A DNA stretch of 44,907 nucleotides from an uncultured Methylomonas sp. (GCA_936941155.1 CAKZJE010000084.1:1-44907); one strand, 5' to 3'; positions 24,575 through 32,665 are shown, counted from the stretch's first letter. The notes: generated from the sequence alone by a model not told the origin. A program made the numbers and translations.

Positions 24575-25939
24575 TTATAGCACTCCTACAACATGCAGGA
24601 ACACTAAAAATACGGCGGCTGGCGCAATATAACAAACTGAAAATTTCCACATTTTATAAAAATGCGGTTGTGATAATGCCAATTCACTTTCAGAATCTTC
24701 TTGTTTCATAATCCAACCGACAAACACGGCAATGCAAAAGCCGCCAATCGGCAACATTAAATTGGAGGTGACATAATCGACTAAGCCAAACAGATTTTGA
24801 TTGAATAATTTAAAGCCAGACCAAACGTTAAACGATAATGCAACCGCAACACCTAACGCCCATGTTAATAACCCAGACCACAAACAAGCGGTATAGCGAT
24901 CCACTTTGCGTGCTTCGATTAACCATGTCACCGCAGGTTCAATCAGTGAAACGGCTGAAGTTAATGCCGCAAAAAACAATAATACAAAAAATAAAATCCC
25001 AACAATCCAGCCGCCGGTCATATTGCCAAATGCAATCGGTAAGGTTTTAAAAATTAAGCCGGGGCCATCTGCGGGTGTTAAGCCATTTGCAAAAACAATG
25101 GGGAAAATCGCAATCCCTGCTAATAACGCCACAACAGTATCAGCGGCGGCAATAATGATTGAGGTTTTGGCGATAGAGATGTCTTTTGGCAAATACGCGC
25201 CGTACATCATAATTGCGCCCATCCCTAAGCCTAAGCTGAAAAAGGCTTGTCCCATTGCCACCAGCACAGAGTCCCCCGACAATTTGCTGAAGTCTGGGCT
25301 AAACAAAAAATGCAAGCCTTGAAAATAATAGGTTTCTTTGGTCATGGCGTAGCCGACTAATAAAACCAGCAACACAAATAAAATCGGCACAAAAAAACGC
25401 GCTGATTTTTCTAAGCCACTTTCTACGCCACGCACCACAATTGCCATCGTTGCAGTCATAAAAATGGTATGCCAAAACACTTGTTGCCAAGGGCTGGCGA
25501 TAAAGTTGTCATAAATGCTTGCAATGCCTGCGGGATTTTCACCAAAAAAACTGCCGAAAAACGCTTTGCCTGTGTAAGCTAACGCCCAGCCTGCAATGAC
25601 GCTGTAATAAGATAAAATCAAAAATCCGGCAACCACGCCCATCCAGCCTAAATAATGCCAATTTGGATCAGCTTTCGCTTCGGTGGTTAAAATTTCCATC
25701 GTATTAATCGGGCTATGTCGTCCACGCCGCCCCAACAGGGTTTCTGCCATCATAATTGGAATGCCAATGCCGATGACGCACAATAAGTACACGATAACAA
25801 ATGCGCCGCCACCGTTTTGACCGACAATGTATGGAAATTTCCAGATATTGCCCAAGCCTACCGCTGAACCTGTCGCCGCCAAAATAAAGGCAAATCGTGA
25901 AGACCATTGCCCGTGTTGTGATGTTGTGATGTCTGCCAC
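24575..25939 (-). CDS. Neurotransmitter:sodium symporter (NSS/SNF) family transporter
   Basis: The 454-residue protein has 11-12 helices with a LeuT fold. The hallmark TM1 sequence GSAVGLGNIWKFPYIVGQNG lies near the N-terminus, followed by GGGAFVIVYLLCVIGIGIPI, and GQAFFSLGLGMGAIMMYGAY marks TM6. Bacterial members use Na+ to import amino acids such as Tyr, Trp or Leu, but the substrate cannot be read here. It stands between ratA and the divergent smpB, which in many gammaproteobacteria are direct divergent neighbours, so it looks like an insertion into a conserved locus. Confidence 0.9.
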   Translation of the reverse strand: MADITTSQHGQWSSRFAFILAATGSAVGLGNIWKFPYIVGQNGGGAFVIVYLLCVIGIGIPIMMAETLLGRRGRHSPINTMEILTTEAKADPNWHYLGWMGVVAGFLILSYYSVIAGWALAYTGKAFFGSFFGENPAGIASIYDNFIASPWQQVFWHTIFMTATMAIVVRGVESGLEKSARFFVPILFVLLVLLVGYAMTKETYYFQGLHFLFSPDFSKLSGDSVLVAMGQAFFSLGLGMGAIMMYGAYLPKDISIAKTSIIIAAADTVVALLAGIAIFPIVFANGLTPADGPGLIFKTLPIAFGNMTGGWIVGILFFVLLFFAALTSAVSLIEPAVTWLIEARKVDRYTACLWSGLLTWALGVAVALSFNVWSGFKLFNQNLFGLVDYVTSNLMLPIGGFCIAVFVGWIMKQEDSESELALSQPHFYKMWKFSVCYIAPAAVFLVFLHVVGVL

Positions 25940-26038
25940 ATAAACCTCTGCTGTTTGATAAAGTTAATTTTTTAGTAATTATTCAAGTAAAATAACAAAA
26001 ATATTTCTTTTCGTCAGTTTAATAATTTAATTCGCATT

Positions 26039-26524
26039 ATGTCGGCAAAAAAATCAGGAAAAAAGTCCAAAGAAGTGAGCAGTAGCATTGCTAAAAATCG
26101 TCAGGCGACTCACGAATATACGATTGATGAACGCTTTGAGGCGGGGATGGCGTTGCAAGGTTGGGAAGTGAAAAGCTTGCGCGATGGGCGGGTGCAGCTG
26201 AAAGAGAGTTATGTGGTGATTAAAAAAGGTGAGGCGTGGTTGGTGCGGGCGCATGTGTCGGCGTTGCTGTCGGCTTCTACGCATGTGAATCCTGATAGTA
26301 TCCGTGCGAAAAAATTATTATTGCATCGGCGCGAATTGGATAAGTTAATTGGTGCGGTGGAGCGCAAAGGCTACACGATTATTCCGTTGTCGATGTATTG
26401 GAAAAATGGGCGGGCGAAATTGGAAATTGGTCTGGCGAAAGGTAAGCAGTTGCACGATAAACGCGCGGCTTCAAAAGATAAGGATGTGAAGCGAGAAATG
26501 GCGCGGGTTACAAAACTGAATTAA
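26039..26524 (+). CDS. smpB: SsrA-binding protein SmpB
   Basis: The 161-residue protein has the complete SmpB barrel: [60 protein letters not shown] and the basic tail [20 protein letters not shown]. It delivers tmRNA to stalled ribosomes. ssrA is not found in the 220 bp downstream. The first 12 residues are Lys/Ser-rich, slightly longer than in E. coli. It is divergent from the NSS gene across 99 bp that must contain both promoters. Confidence 0.96.
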   Translation: MSAKKSGKKSKEVSSSIAKNRQATHEYTIDERFEAGMALQGWEVKSLRDGRVQLKESYVVIKKGEAWLVRAHVSALLSASTHVNPDSIRAKKLLLHRRELDKLIGAVERKGYTIIPLSMYWKNGRAKLEIGLAKGKQLHDKRAASKDKDVKREMARVTKLN

Positions 26525-26527
26525 GCA

Positions 26528-26555
26528 GTAGAGGCGCGATTAATCGCGTTTCTAC
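26528..26555. repeat. Palindrome GTAGAGGCGCGATTAATCGCG...
   Basis: GTAGAGGCGCGATTAATCGCG continues to TTTCTAC, with the core CGCGATTAATCGCG fully self-complementary. It lies 4 bp after the smpB stop. Confidence 0.65.
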
Positions 26556-26588
26556 CGAGGTAAAATAAGTTTATAAATCAAATAGTAA

Positions 26589-26621
26589 ACACCTGACAGA
26601 CTTAAAAAATCTATCAGGTGT
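26589..26621. terminator. Rho-independent terminator between smpB and the metallopeptidase gene
   Basis: ACACCTGACAGACTTAAAAA, mirrored as TCTATCAGGTGT, is followed by nine T residues on the plus strand. It is a variant of the ACCTGTCAGGTCT palindrome family and would end smpB transcription. Confidence 0.75.
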
Positions 26622-26748
26622 TTTTTTTTACCGTAAAGCTTGGCTAAAAAAATGTGTTGTAGGGAAAAATTCATTCGCCATCAGCGATTAAAATCGCCCT
26701 TACACAAGTCTTCATAAAGAATTCAGAAACCAAATTCTTAACAATTGA

Positions 26749-29448
26749 CTATGGCAATGGCCAAGGATTTGTGCCATTCATCAACACAGGCGTTGGCAAA
26801 GCATCTTTGAAAGATTGCGCTTCATTTGGAACAACCCAAAAATTCTTTTTCACTTTTGTAAAACCATAATTAGCCACTTGCGCACTGGCTTCAGGGCTGT
26901 AAGTCACGCCCCACAAATCAAAAAATGCCCGTTGATCACGCCCTGTAATATAAGACATGGAAATCAACATAAAGTCATTGCTGCTGATGGCCGTAGGACG
27001 GGCGACATATTGACCAAAACCTAAATTCAGCCGTTGCGCTGCCCAATCTGTATCATTTGCAATCGCTTTAGAAAACAACCGCTCGTGAATATACATTAAT
27101 CTAAAGACATCCCAACCACTGTCACCTATTGCGGCTATATTTTGGCTGCTCAATGCGATTTGCCAATAAAAAACAAGGCGTTGAAATACATCGCCATTCA
27201 CCCAAATTGCCAACCGCGCGGTTTCAATTGGATTTGCGCTGGCTGTTGCTTGTTGCAAAGCATCAAACGTTTTCCGGAAACCTAAATCTCTACCATATTT
27301 TATCGTTTCGGTGCTTAATTTATTGAATCGCCACCATTTGTGGGTTGGGAAAATATTATTCGATACTTCGGTAGACGCACCATCATAAATTTTCAACCGT
27401 CCACGCTGTAAGTTATGCCCAATTTCGTGCGATTCTCCCCAACCTAGCGGCGTGTAAGCCCAATATTGGTCGTAAGGATTACCGGAGCAACCATAACCAC
27501 AGTTAGCGCGATCTGCATTAATGTGTTGAATATTGGTCATGCCGTGAATCGCCACATTCGTGCAATCCCAACTATGCGCCGTACAAAAGTTCAACACTTT
27601 CGCAGGTTGTGTAATCCCTAATCCCACCATGCCGGCTAAGCCATAAATATCTTTATACAGATATGTCTGAGTTAAATCTAAAAGTCGGCTTAAATTGCCG
27701 CCAATTAACGGATCTTGCACCGATTCTTTCATCAAATCCAAGCGCGAGTGAATTTCAATGGCTGGGAATTTAATTTCTGCCCAATTTAACGGAGTCGCCG
27801 CCAATTGTGCGGTGAATTCAGCAAAGTTTGCCCCTGTAAAAACCGCTTGATGCGCAACATTTGTGAGCGTCACTTGCACAGCTTGTGCAGGATCAGTGCC
27901 GTCTGCATCCAAAAAGACAATCCCACCGTAAGGCGTGGTGACTTTGACGACTTTGCCTGTTTCTAGCGGAATTTTGTTACTCCACAAAAACATCGGGCGG
28001 TCATAAGTGGCAAACACATGAGCCGCTCCCGTGCGCAACATATTGATATGCAGATATGCTTTGGTGCTGTTGGTGTCTTTGCGGGTCAAGGTTATGGTTT
28101 TACCCGGCGGGGCGTAATAACCTGTGGTTGAGCTAATCGAACTTAATTTGCTGTTTAAAATAACCGTTTTTGTCGCCAGCGCAATCGTGCTAGGAATATC
28201 AGCACTAAAGCTGCCTAAATCGGGTTGTGCAGGATTCATGCGGCGGGTGATATAAGCGGCATGGTCTGCGTATAACGCTTTTAAAAACGTTGTGTTATTC
28301 GTCGTGGTGGTTTTCATGGGATATGTGGTCGCTGTGCGATATTTGTCGCCCAACAACACCATCAGTTTTCCTAAGCGGCGACCGGATTGACTAAACACAT
28401 CCAGATTTTTTCCCTCCCACGCACCAACTTGTTGTTTCACTGCTTCTGCACCGTCATAAAACTCAGTGACTAACGCAGGAATATTTTTGCAAGAGCGGTC
28501 ATCATTACACAGCGTCCAATCAAAGCTATAATCTTGATTTTTAAAATGATTTAATAAACGTTGCATTTTGCTAAAGGCATCTTGTCCTGATTGCATTTGC
28601 TTCCAACTAGCAAAAACGCCCGCATCATTTGCCCAATAATTGCCACCGTAGGGCAAATTAAATCCTAAAAAGCTCGACAAAATATCGCTAAAGTTTGAGG
28701 TCGGTTCATACCATGTATGCACATAAAGCACGGGTTTATTCAATTTAAGATGTGCTTTAACCGCTGCCAATACTGCTGCATTGTCCACAACTGAAGCACT
28801 GCTTTCCCAACTTAGCACCAATAAGTCTTTGTTTTGATAACACGTTGCAATCGTAGCGGGCGTATTACAAACTTGCGTTGTCCACAAAGGAGCGGTTTGC
28901 TTTAGCCACTTGCTAATATTAACGTTGTCACCGCCTGTAAAAGTGAGAGCAACATTTTTTGCCACGTCAAAACCACTCACATCACCTGCTGTGCCGCTCA
29001 ACAGCCAACCCAACACGCGCTTAAAAGGATTTTCGTAGCTGAGATTGTTTCCAGCAATAAAATCATTCATAGGATCTTTGCCGAATGCTGCAAATCTGCC
29101 ACCACCGGCTGTGCCGCGTGCGGCTAAAACGTTGCCCTGATTGCCTGTGACTAACGGAAAAACTGTTTCGTTTTCGTTGATATTAATGAATTGGCTGCGA
29201 TTGCCAGGCGTGTAATTAATGGCAGTTGTGCCATAAATCGCGGTTAATAGTTTTGTCTGTGCAACTTGATAGCTATTAATTTGTTGCAAGGCGGCGGTCA
29301 CAATATCGCTTTCGGCGGCTGGCAACAGTGCAGGATTGCCCGTGTTGATTGCCTCGGTTAATGTGGCTTGTGCTGGGGCAGCAAGCGATAGCATGATGGC
29401 TAAAGAAAGCGGTACAAGCTTAATCATTTTGGTATGACGTAAGAACAT
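26749..29448 (-). CDS. Secreted M60-like zinc metallopeptidase (ImpA/enhancin type)
   Basis: The 899-residue protein has a signal peptide (MIKLVPLSLAIMLSLAAPAQA; the ATG at 29427 is the better start). A long N-terminal region follows with ImpA-like sequence such as SYENPFKRVLGWLLSG and VLYVHTWYEPTSNFSDILSS. The M60 catalytic site is GESHEIGHNLQRG (HExxH near residue 675) with the downstream Glu in GASTEVSNNIF. The length is close to P. aeruginosa IMPa (about 920). Family knowledge: these enzymes cleave O-glycosylated proteins such as mucins. The presence in this background suggests a role in attacking or remodelling glycoprotein surfaces. Six or more cysteines suggest disulfides. It is monocistronic with a structured leader. 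Confidence 0.88.
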   Translation of the reverse strand: MFLRHTKMIKLVPLSLAIMLSLAAPAQATLTEAINTGNPALLPAAESDIVTAALQQINSYQVAQTKLLTAIYGTTAINYTPGNRSQFININENETVFPLVTGNQGNVLAARGTAGGGRFAAFGKDPMNDFIAGNNLSYENPFKRVLGWLLSGTAGDVSGFDVAKNVALTFTGGDNVNISKWLKQTAPLWTTQVCNTPATIATCYQNKDLLVLSWESSASVVDNAAVLAAVKAHLKLNKPVLYVHTWYEPTSNFSDILSSFLGFNLPYGGNYWANDAGVFASWKQMQSGQDAFSKMQRLLNHFKNQDYSFDWTLCNDDRSCKNIPALVTEFYDGAEAVKQQVGAWEGKNLDVFSQSGRRLGKLMVLLGDKYRTATTYPMKTTTTNNTTFLKALYADHAAYITRRMNPAQPDLGSFSADIPSTIALATKTVILNSKLSSISSTTGYYAPPGKTITLTRKDTNSTKAYLHINMLRTGAAHVFATYDRPMFLWSNKIPLETGKVVKVTTPYGGIVFLDADGTDPAQAVQVTLTNVAHQAVFTGANFAEFTAQLAATPLNWAEIKFPAIEIHSRLDLMKESVQDPLIGGNLSRLLDLTQTYLYKDIYGLAGMVGLGITQPAKVLNFCTAHSWDCTNVAIHGMTNIQHINADRANCGYGCSGNPYDQYWAYTPLGWGESHEIGHNLQRGRLKIYDGASTEVSNNIFPTHKWWRFNKLSTETIKYGRDLGFRKTFDALQQATASANPIETARLAIWVNGDVFQRLVFYWQIALSSQNIAAIGDSGWDVFRLMYIHERLFSKAIANDTDWAAQRLNLGFGQYVARPTAISSNDFMLISMSYITGRDQRAFFDLWGVTYSPEASAQVANYGFTKVKKNFWVVPNEAQSFKDALPTPVLMNGTNPWPLP

Positions 29449-29469
29449 GATTGCAAACTCTGGTTAAGT

Positions 29470-29608
29470 TAAGATAGAAATAATACGGTGGTATTATCAA
29501 TCAGGGCAGTGATAGCAAGGTAAGAGAGCTATCACAGTTTCGTGACCGCACGGAGAAGCCTTAATCGGCAATCGCGAAAAATGCTGTGAACTGTTTGGAT
29601 GAAAAAAG
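29470..29608 (-). promoter_or_regulatory. Structured leader upstream of the metallopeptidase gene
   Basis: Read in the direction of the gene, three hairpins follow each other: GCC-GATTAA-GGC, then CGTG-CGGT-CACG, then GTGATAGC with an 11-nt loop and GCTATCAC. A weaker AATAC-CACC-GTATT lies nearer the start codon. No T-run follows the large stem, so it is not a simple terminator. I could not match it to a known riboswitch. It may be a cis-regulatory RNA or the end of a small RNA. Confidence 0.4.
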
Positions 29609-29683
29609 ATTACTGCGGAATGCGAGTCAGATAAATTTGACTAACACTATCGTGCGGATTTTGCGCCACGCACTGACTAAAAA
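29609..29683. repeat. Left 75-bp direct repeat: copy of the cyclase gene 3' end
   Basis: It is identical base for base to 35022-35096, which encodes the last 23 residues and stop of the REC-cyclase. Here it stands free between the metallopeptidase gene and the toxin gene, with no cyclase upstream. Orientation is the same as the original. Confidence 0.95.
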
Positions 29684-29733
29684 AACCGATAAGATGTGCC
29701 TGTTCATCGAGTCATCTGTAAATCGTGTTCAAA

Positions 29734-29780
29734 ACAGGCAATAAAAAACCGCCGTTGGTTTTGCCGAGGGCGGTTTTTTG
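29734..29780 (-). terminator. Shared terminator, copy 1 (after the RelE/ParE toxin gene)
   Basis: Read on the minus strand, the stem ACCGCC/GGCGGT encloses a GGCAAAACCAA-containing loop and is followed by TTTTTTATTGCCTGT. The hairpin starts 6 bp past the toxin stop codon. Confidence 0.85.
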
Positions 29781-29786
29781 TAAGGG

Positions 29787-30098
29787 TTAATTTAAACGTT
29801 TTTTCCAGTCATGCGGATTACGGCTGGCGTGTATTATCCCAAGTACCACAATTGTTTCTGCTTCGATTTGATAGTAGATGACAAAGGGAAAACGTTGTAC
29901 GACAGCACGATGGACATCTTTATAAATCACCTGAAAAATCTCAGGATTATCTGCCATGATTTGCAAAGTTTTTTTAATTTCGTCTAAAAACTCATAACCT
30001 AATCCCACCATCTGAGTTTGATACCAAGCGGCTGCATCATCAAGATCATCTTCGGCTTCAGGACGAATATAAATGGGTAACGTCACAGTTTTTTCCAA
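29787..30098 (-). CDS. RelE/ParE-family toxin
   Basis: The 103-residue product contains the ParE/RelE fold landmarks LPIYIRPEAEDDLDDAAAWY, GLGYEFLDEIKKTLQIMADN, RAVVQRFPFVIYYQIEAETI and a terminal IIHASRNPHDWKKRL. The usual start would be close to 'LPIYIRPEAE', so the first five residues may be untranslated. It overlaps the antitoxin gene by 16 bp. Family members are ribosome-dependent mRNA interferases (RelE) or gyrase poisons (ParE); the sequence alone does not decide which. Confidence 0.9.
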   Translation of the reverse strand: MEKTVTLPIYIRPEAEDDLDDAAAWYQTQMVGLGYEFLDEIKKTLQIMADNPEIFQVIYKDVHRAVVQRFPFVIYYQIEAETIVVLGIIHASRNPHDWKKRLN

Positions 30099-30292
30099 AT
30101 ATCGGCTAAAACTTCATGGCTTAAGCGACCTTTTAATCCGTCTTTGCTGTAAGCCGTTAAGCGTAAATCAAGTTCTTTTTGATGTTCAAGTGGGATAGAA
30201 AGAGCGGCTTGTTCGTGAGCAATGCTGTCCCATAAGGCTTCGACAAGTTTTATCCGTTCAGAAATGGGTAAACTGAAAGGGCTAGTTATCAT
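30083..30292 (-). CDS. Addiction-module antitoxin (TIGR02574-type)
   Basis: The 69-residue protein MITSPFSLPISERIKLVEAL, with the following LWDSIAHE and a C-terminal HEVLADIWKKL, matches the short 'addiction module component' family that pairs with RelE/ParE toxins. It precedes and overlaps the toxin gene. Expression before the toxin and autoregulation are expected for such pairs. Confidence 0.85.
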   Translation of the reverse strand: MITSPFSLPISERIKLVEALWDSIAHEQAALSIPLEHQKELDLRLTAYSKDGLKGRLSHEVLADIWKKL

Positions 30293-30354
30293 CTGGGTTC
30301 TCCTGTTGATAAAACGTTTTGGTTGGCGAAATTATATCTTACAAAACCCAAACC

Positions 30355-30397
30355 ACAGGCAATAAAAAACCGCCGTTGGTTTTGCCGCTGGCGGTTT
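30355..30397 (-). terminator. Shared terminator, copy 2 (after the PD-(D/E)XK gene)
   Basis: The same stem-loop as copy 1 (GCCGTTGGTTTTGCCGCTGG on the plus strand), with the conserved ACAGGCAATAAAAAA flank. It ends the two-gene unit 30422-31467. Confidence 0.85.
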
Positions 30398-30421
30398 AGT
30401 TTGGTAGTTTTAATGGAAAAC

Positions 30422-31147
30422 TTACCAAACTTTCGCTTTGAATTTCGCATCATTGCGAATAAACAATTGCTCGCCTGTTTGTCCAATCACGAATAAACCT
30501 TTTTTATAAGCGTATTGTGCAACATTTTCAGGAATCACCATTCCCGTGACCGCGCCCATAACGTTTTTGTTGGTGTAAGCTGGCAAGACACGTTTTAATT
30601 TTTCCAATCGTTCTAAATGTTCATTGACATCATCCATACTGAGATTGCTTTTGCATTCAATTGCGACAGCATCACCGTCATTGACAACTAACAAATCAAT
30701 TTCAATCCCTTCACCGTTACGTTTTCCTTCGACACCACGATAGACCTCGTGAATCTCAATACCGCGTTCTTGAAATAAACGCACAGCAGCAGGATAAACC
30801 ATTTCTTCAATAAATCGCCCAAGCCGATTGCTTAAACGACCAACACTCGTGCTAACTTTCTTAACTTCTATACTGAGTTCTTTGTTGACTTTTTCAACTT
30901 CTATACTGAGTTCTTTGTTGACTTTTTCAACTTCTATGCTGAGTTCTTTGTTGACTTTTTCAACTTCTATGCTGAGTTCTTTGTTGACTTTCTCAACTTC
31001 TATGCTGAGTTCTTTATTAACTCTTTCAACTTCTCTACTGACTCTACTAATTTCTTGAGTGAGTTTTTCATTGTTTTCTTTGATTTTTTTATCAGATTCT
31101 TGGAAAAGTTTCCAAACATCTTCTAAAGTGGGTTGTGCAATACTCAT
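30422..31147 (-). CDS. Coiled-coil PD-(D/E)XK nuclease-fold protein (DUF3782-like)
   Basis: The 241-residue protein starts with a helix (MSIAQPTLEDVWKLFQESDK). A long coiled coil follows, built from five 11-residue repeats, VNKELSIEVEK (residues 43-97). From about 105 it has a nuclease-fold domain with GIEIDLLVVNDGDAVAIECK, where Asp151, Glu164 and Lys166 form the D...ExK triad. The closing VAQYAYKKGLFVIGQTG is typical of DUF3782-type proteins. The target is unknown. A 105-residue protein is encoded 2 bp upstream and may be a partner or antidote. Confidence 0.8.
   Translation of the reverse strand: MSIAQPTLEDVWKLFQESDKKIKENNEKLTQEISRVSREVERVNKELSIEVEKVNKELSIEVEKVNKELSIEVEKVNKELSIEVEKVNKELSIEVKKVSTSVGRLSNRLGRFIEEMVYPAAVRLFQERGIEIHEVYRGVEGKRNGEGIEIDLLVVNDGDAVAIECKSNLSMDDVNEHLERLEKLKRVLPAYTNKNVMGAVTGMVIPENVAQYAYKKGLFVIGQTGEQLFIRNDAKFKAKVW
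30857..31021. repeat. Five tandem 33-bp repeats within the coiled-coil region
   Basis: The unit includes CTTCTATGCTGAGTTCTTTG and is almost identical between copies, with a few single-base differences (ATACT/ATGCT). Because 33 bp equals three helical turns of 11 residues, copy number can change without a frameshift, altering coil length. Confidence 0.9.
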
Positions 31148-31149
31148 GG

Positions 31150-31467
31150 TTATTTCTCCACCGTAATCCGAGTCAGGTTTTTCTTATCAAGAATAGCTTG
31201 AATTTTCCGCCTATCCCTTTCTTCCATTTGATAAAAATTAATATATCGCTCTTCTTTCGTATCAAAAAAGGTAACGTAATGTTGACTTGTTTGAGATAGC
31301 GTAGGTTGCCATCGTTGCTCAATAACGCCTAAATTGTTTGCTAAATATTGACATGCTTTTTCTACTAACGGTTTTTCTTCTGGAATTAGACTTTCGCCTT
31401 CCATAAAACCGTAACGGTTAAGCAAGTCGTAAACACTGCATTGAAAGTGTCCTTCATCATCGACCAT
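31150..31467 (-). CDS. Hypothetical 105-residue protein, partner of the coiled-coil nuclease gene
   Basis: An acidic/basic mixed protein without signal or membrane segments. Visible stretches are CSVYDLLNRYGFMEGESLIP, VEKACQYLANNLGVIEQRW and EERYINFYQMEERDRRKIQA. No family is recognised. Its stop is 2 bp from the start of the nuclease-fold gene, and one terminator follows both, so they form one unit. An antidote or regulatory role is possible but unsupported. Confidence 0.65.
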   Translation of the reverse strand: MVDDEGHFQCSVYDLLNRYGFMEGESLIPEEKPLVEKACQYLANNLGVIEQRWQPTLSQTSQHYVTFFDTKEERYINFYQMEERDRRKIQAILDKKNLTRITVEK

Positions 31468-31530
31468 TCATTTTCTCTTGTGCTAAATCAATTGCTTTTG
31501 TCATATTTTATCAAACATTGCATTTTTGCA

Positions 31531-31573
31531 GACAACAAAAAACCGCCTTTGGTTTTGCCGCTGGCGGTTTTTG
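31531..31573 (-). terminator. Shared terminator, copy 3 (after vapD)
   Basis: ACCGCCTTTGGTTTTGCCGC on the plus strand, with A/T runs on both sides, making it bidirectional. The flank reads GACAACAAAAAA instead of ACAGGCAATAAAAAA. Confidence 0.85.
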
Positions 31574-31587
31574 TGAGGTTGATAAAA

Positions 31588-31878
31588 TTAATCCTCTTTA
31601 ACGATTTGGGTAAAATCAGACCAATCTTCAATTTTGAATGCGCGAATATCGCGCACTGATTTTTTAAACCAGTCAATTTTTCTCAAGGTTGAGATGGCTT
31701 TATACACAACCGTTAAATTATTTTCTACTTCAGGACGCGCAAGATATAAACTGCCTTGCGTCCAGTCAAATCCTAATACATCGAGCGTTTTTCTGATTTC
31801 ATCATAAGCGGGATTATAAGGTTCGCCATAATTTTCTTTGAGCTTGGCAATTTCCATATCAAAAGCAATTGCATACAT
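31588..31878 (-). CDS. vapD: VapD-like endoribonuclease (Cas2-related fold)
   Basis: ATG at 31878, preceded by AGGAA, gives 96 residues, the usual VapD length. It starts [18 protein letters not shown] and contains [20 protein letters not shown] and [20 protein letters not shown]. VapD proteins are small dimeric ribonucleases with a ferredoxin-like fold akin to Cas2, found in toxin–antitoxin contexts and implicated in persistence. No VapX-like antitoxin is adjacent, although the small acidic protein upstream (32005-32211) could be considered. Confidence 0.88.
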   Translation of the reverse strand: MYAIAFDMEIAKLKENYGEPYNPAYDEIRKTLDVLGFDWTQGSLYLARPEVENNLTVVYKAISTLRKIDWFKKSVRDIRAFKIEDWSDFTQIVKED

Positions 31879-31926
31879 AATTTTTGTTCCTAAAAATAAA
31901 GTGGATGCGCCATTATACTGCAAAGC

Positions 31927-31974
31927 ACAGGCAATAAAAAACCGCCTTTGGTTTTGCCAAGAGGCGGTTTTTAT
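31927..31974 (-). terminator. Shared terminator, copy 4 (after the acidic-protein gene)
   Basis: ACCGCCTTTGGTTTTGCCAA continues to GAGGCGGTTTTT, with the ACAGGCAATAAAAAA flank. It follows the end of the unit that runs from 33801 to 32005. Confidence 0.85.
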
Positions 31975-32004
31975 TATTCGATGTTCCTCTATGTATCTTA
32001 CAAG

Positions 32005-32211
32005 TTAATCTGCATTTTTTAAGGTACGCTCGAAATTTAATTGCTCCTCGTTTTCTTTCTCTCGCCTAAATTCTGCGGCATCTTCGTCTTCAATAGGCAT
32101 CTCATCTTGTTCTTTAAAGGGCATATCCCATTCTTCAACTGACATATCTTCGACATCACTAACTTGTTCGTCTTCTTTTGACCAATTTTTAAATGTATTT
32201 TTGTTTGCCAT
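32005..32211 (-). CDS. Small acidic protein, unknown function
   Basis: This 68-residue, strongly acidic protein (about a third Asp/Glu) has MSVEEWDMPFKEQDEMPIED in its centre and no hydrophobic segment. It may be largely unstructured. It is the last gene of a four-gene unit transcribed toward terminator copy 4. DNA mimicry or an antitoxin-like role could be imagined from the charge, but nothing in the sequence proves it. Confidence 0.55.
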   Translation of the reverse strand: MANKNTFKNWSKEDEQVSDVEDMSVEEWDMPFKEQDEMPIEDEDAAEFRREKENEEQLNFERTLKNAD

Positions 32212-32235
32212 AATTATTTCTCTAGTTTATAAAAT

Positions 32236-32640
32236 CTAAGCGAGGTTATTGATTTCTTCTTTTTCATTTTGCCATGAACCGAAAACACCTAAAAATACAG
32301 CGGAAATATTTATAAGTGCAGGTATTATGTGGAAATTTTGAGGTATTCTATACCCAGAAATAATGAGGTCGTGACCGTCAACCGCATAGCCATTAACGAT
32401 AGTAAGAGTAGCCATGATTAGCGCATAAGTTATCGAAAGCAGTAATTTTCCATTTAATGAAAAATTTAAACAACAACCATAAATAGCAGCTCCAATGATA
32501 AAGTTTTGTATGAAGTTCGATAATCTGATAACAAAACTATCTAGCTCAAATTGAAAAATACCGGACAAAACAAACGCAAATATTACATTCATAATAAATG
32601 CTAACAACATAGGTAAAAATATGAACTTTAACAATTTCAT
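32236..32640 (-). CDS. Four-helix membrane protein, unknown function
   Basis: The 134-residue protein has hydrophobic segments at about 5-30, 40-62, 66-88 and 103-122, a short extracytoplasmic loop (AVDGHDLIISGYRIPQN) and a charged C-terminus. No family is recognised. It lies between the LprI-like lipoprotein gene (25 bp upstream) and the acidic-protein gene (24 bp downstream). Confidence 0.6.
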   Translation of the reverse strand: MKLLKFIFLPMLLAFIMNVIFAFVLSGIFQFELDSFVIRLSNFIQNFIIGAAIYGCCLNFSLNGKLLLSITYALIMATLTIVNGYAVDGHDLIISGYRIPQNFHIIPALINISAVFLGVFGSWQNEKEEINNLA

Positions 32641-32665
32641 TTCGTGCTTAACCTAATCCATGATT

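Noticed and set aside
26525-26748. ssrA (tmRNA) downstream of smpB
   Set aside because: The interval contains only palindromes; there is no alanine-tRNA-like end or tag-peptide frame.
29470-29608. c-di-GMP-I (GEMM) riboswitch on the plus strand (CAGGGCA ... GCACGGAGAAGCC)
   Set aside because: The resemblance is partial: the P1b loop geometry and second helix do not fit, and no plus-strand gene follows for more than 4 kb.
29609-29683. Left 75-bp repeat as a functional cyclase fragment or attachment site of a tRNA-type integrase
   Set aside because: It has no promoter or start codon and does not resemble a tRNA; it is treated as a duplicated gene end.
30857-31021. CRISPR-like array (regular 33-bp repeats)
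   Set aside because: The repeats are contiguous with no spacers and encode a regular coiled coil in frame.
30828-31058. Plus-strand open frame of repeating STSMLSSLLTF units
   Set aside because: It is the complement of the coiled-coil repeat region; the minus-strand frame has the nuclease domain and a proper context.
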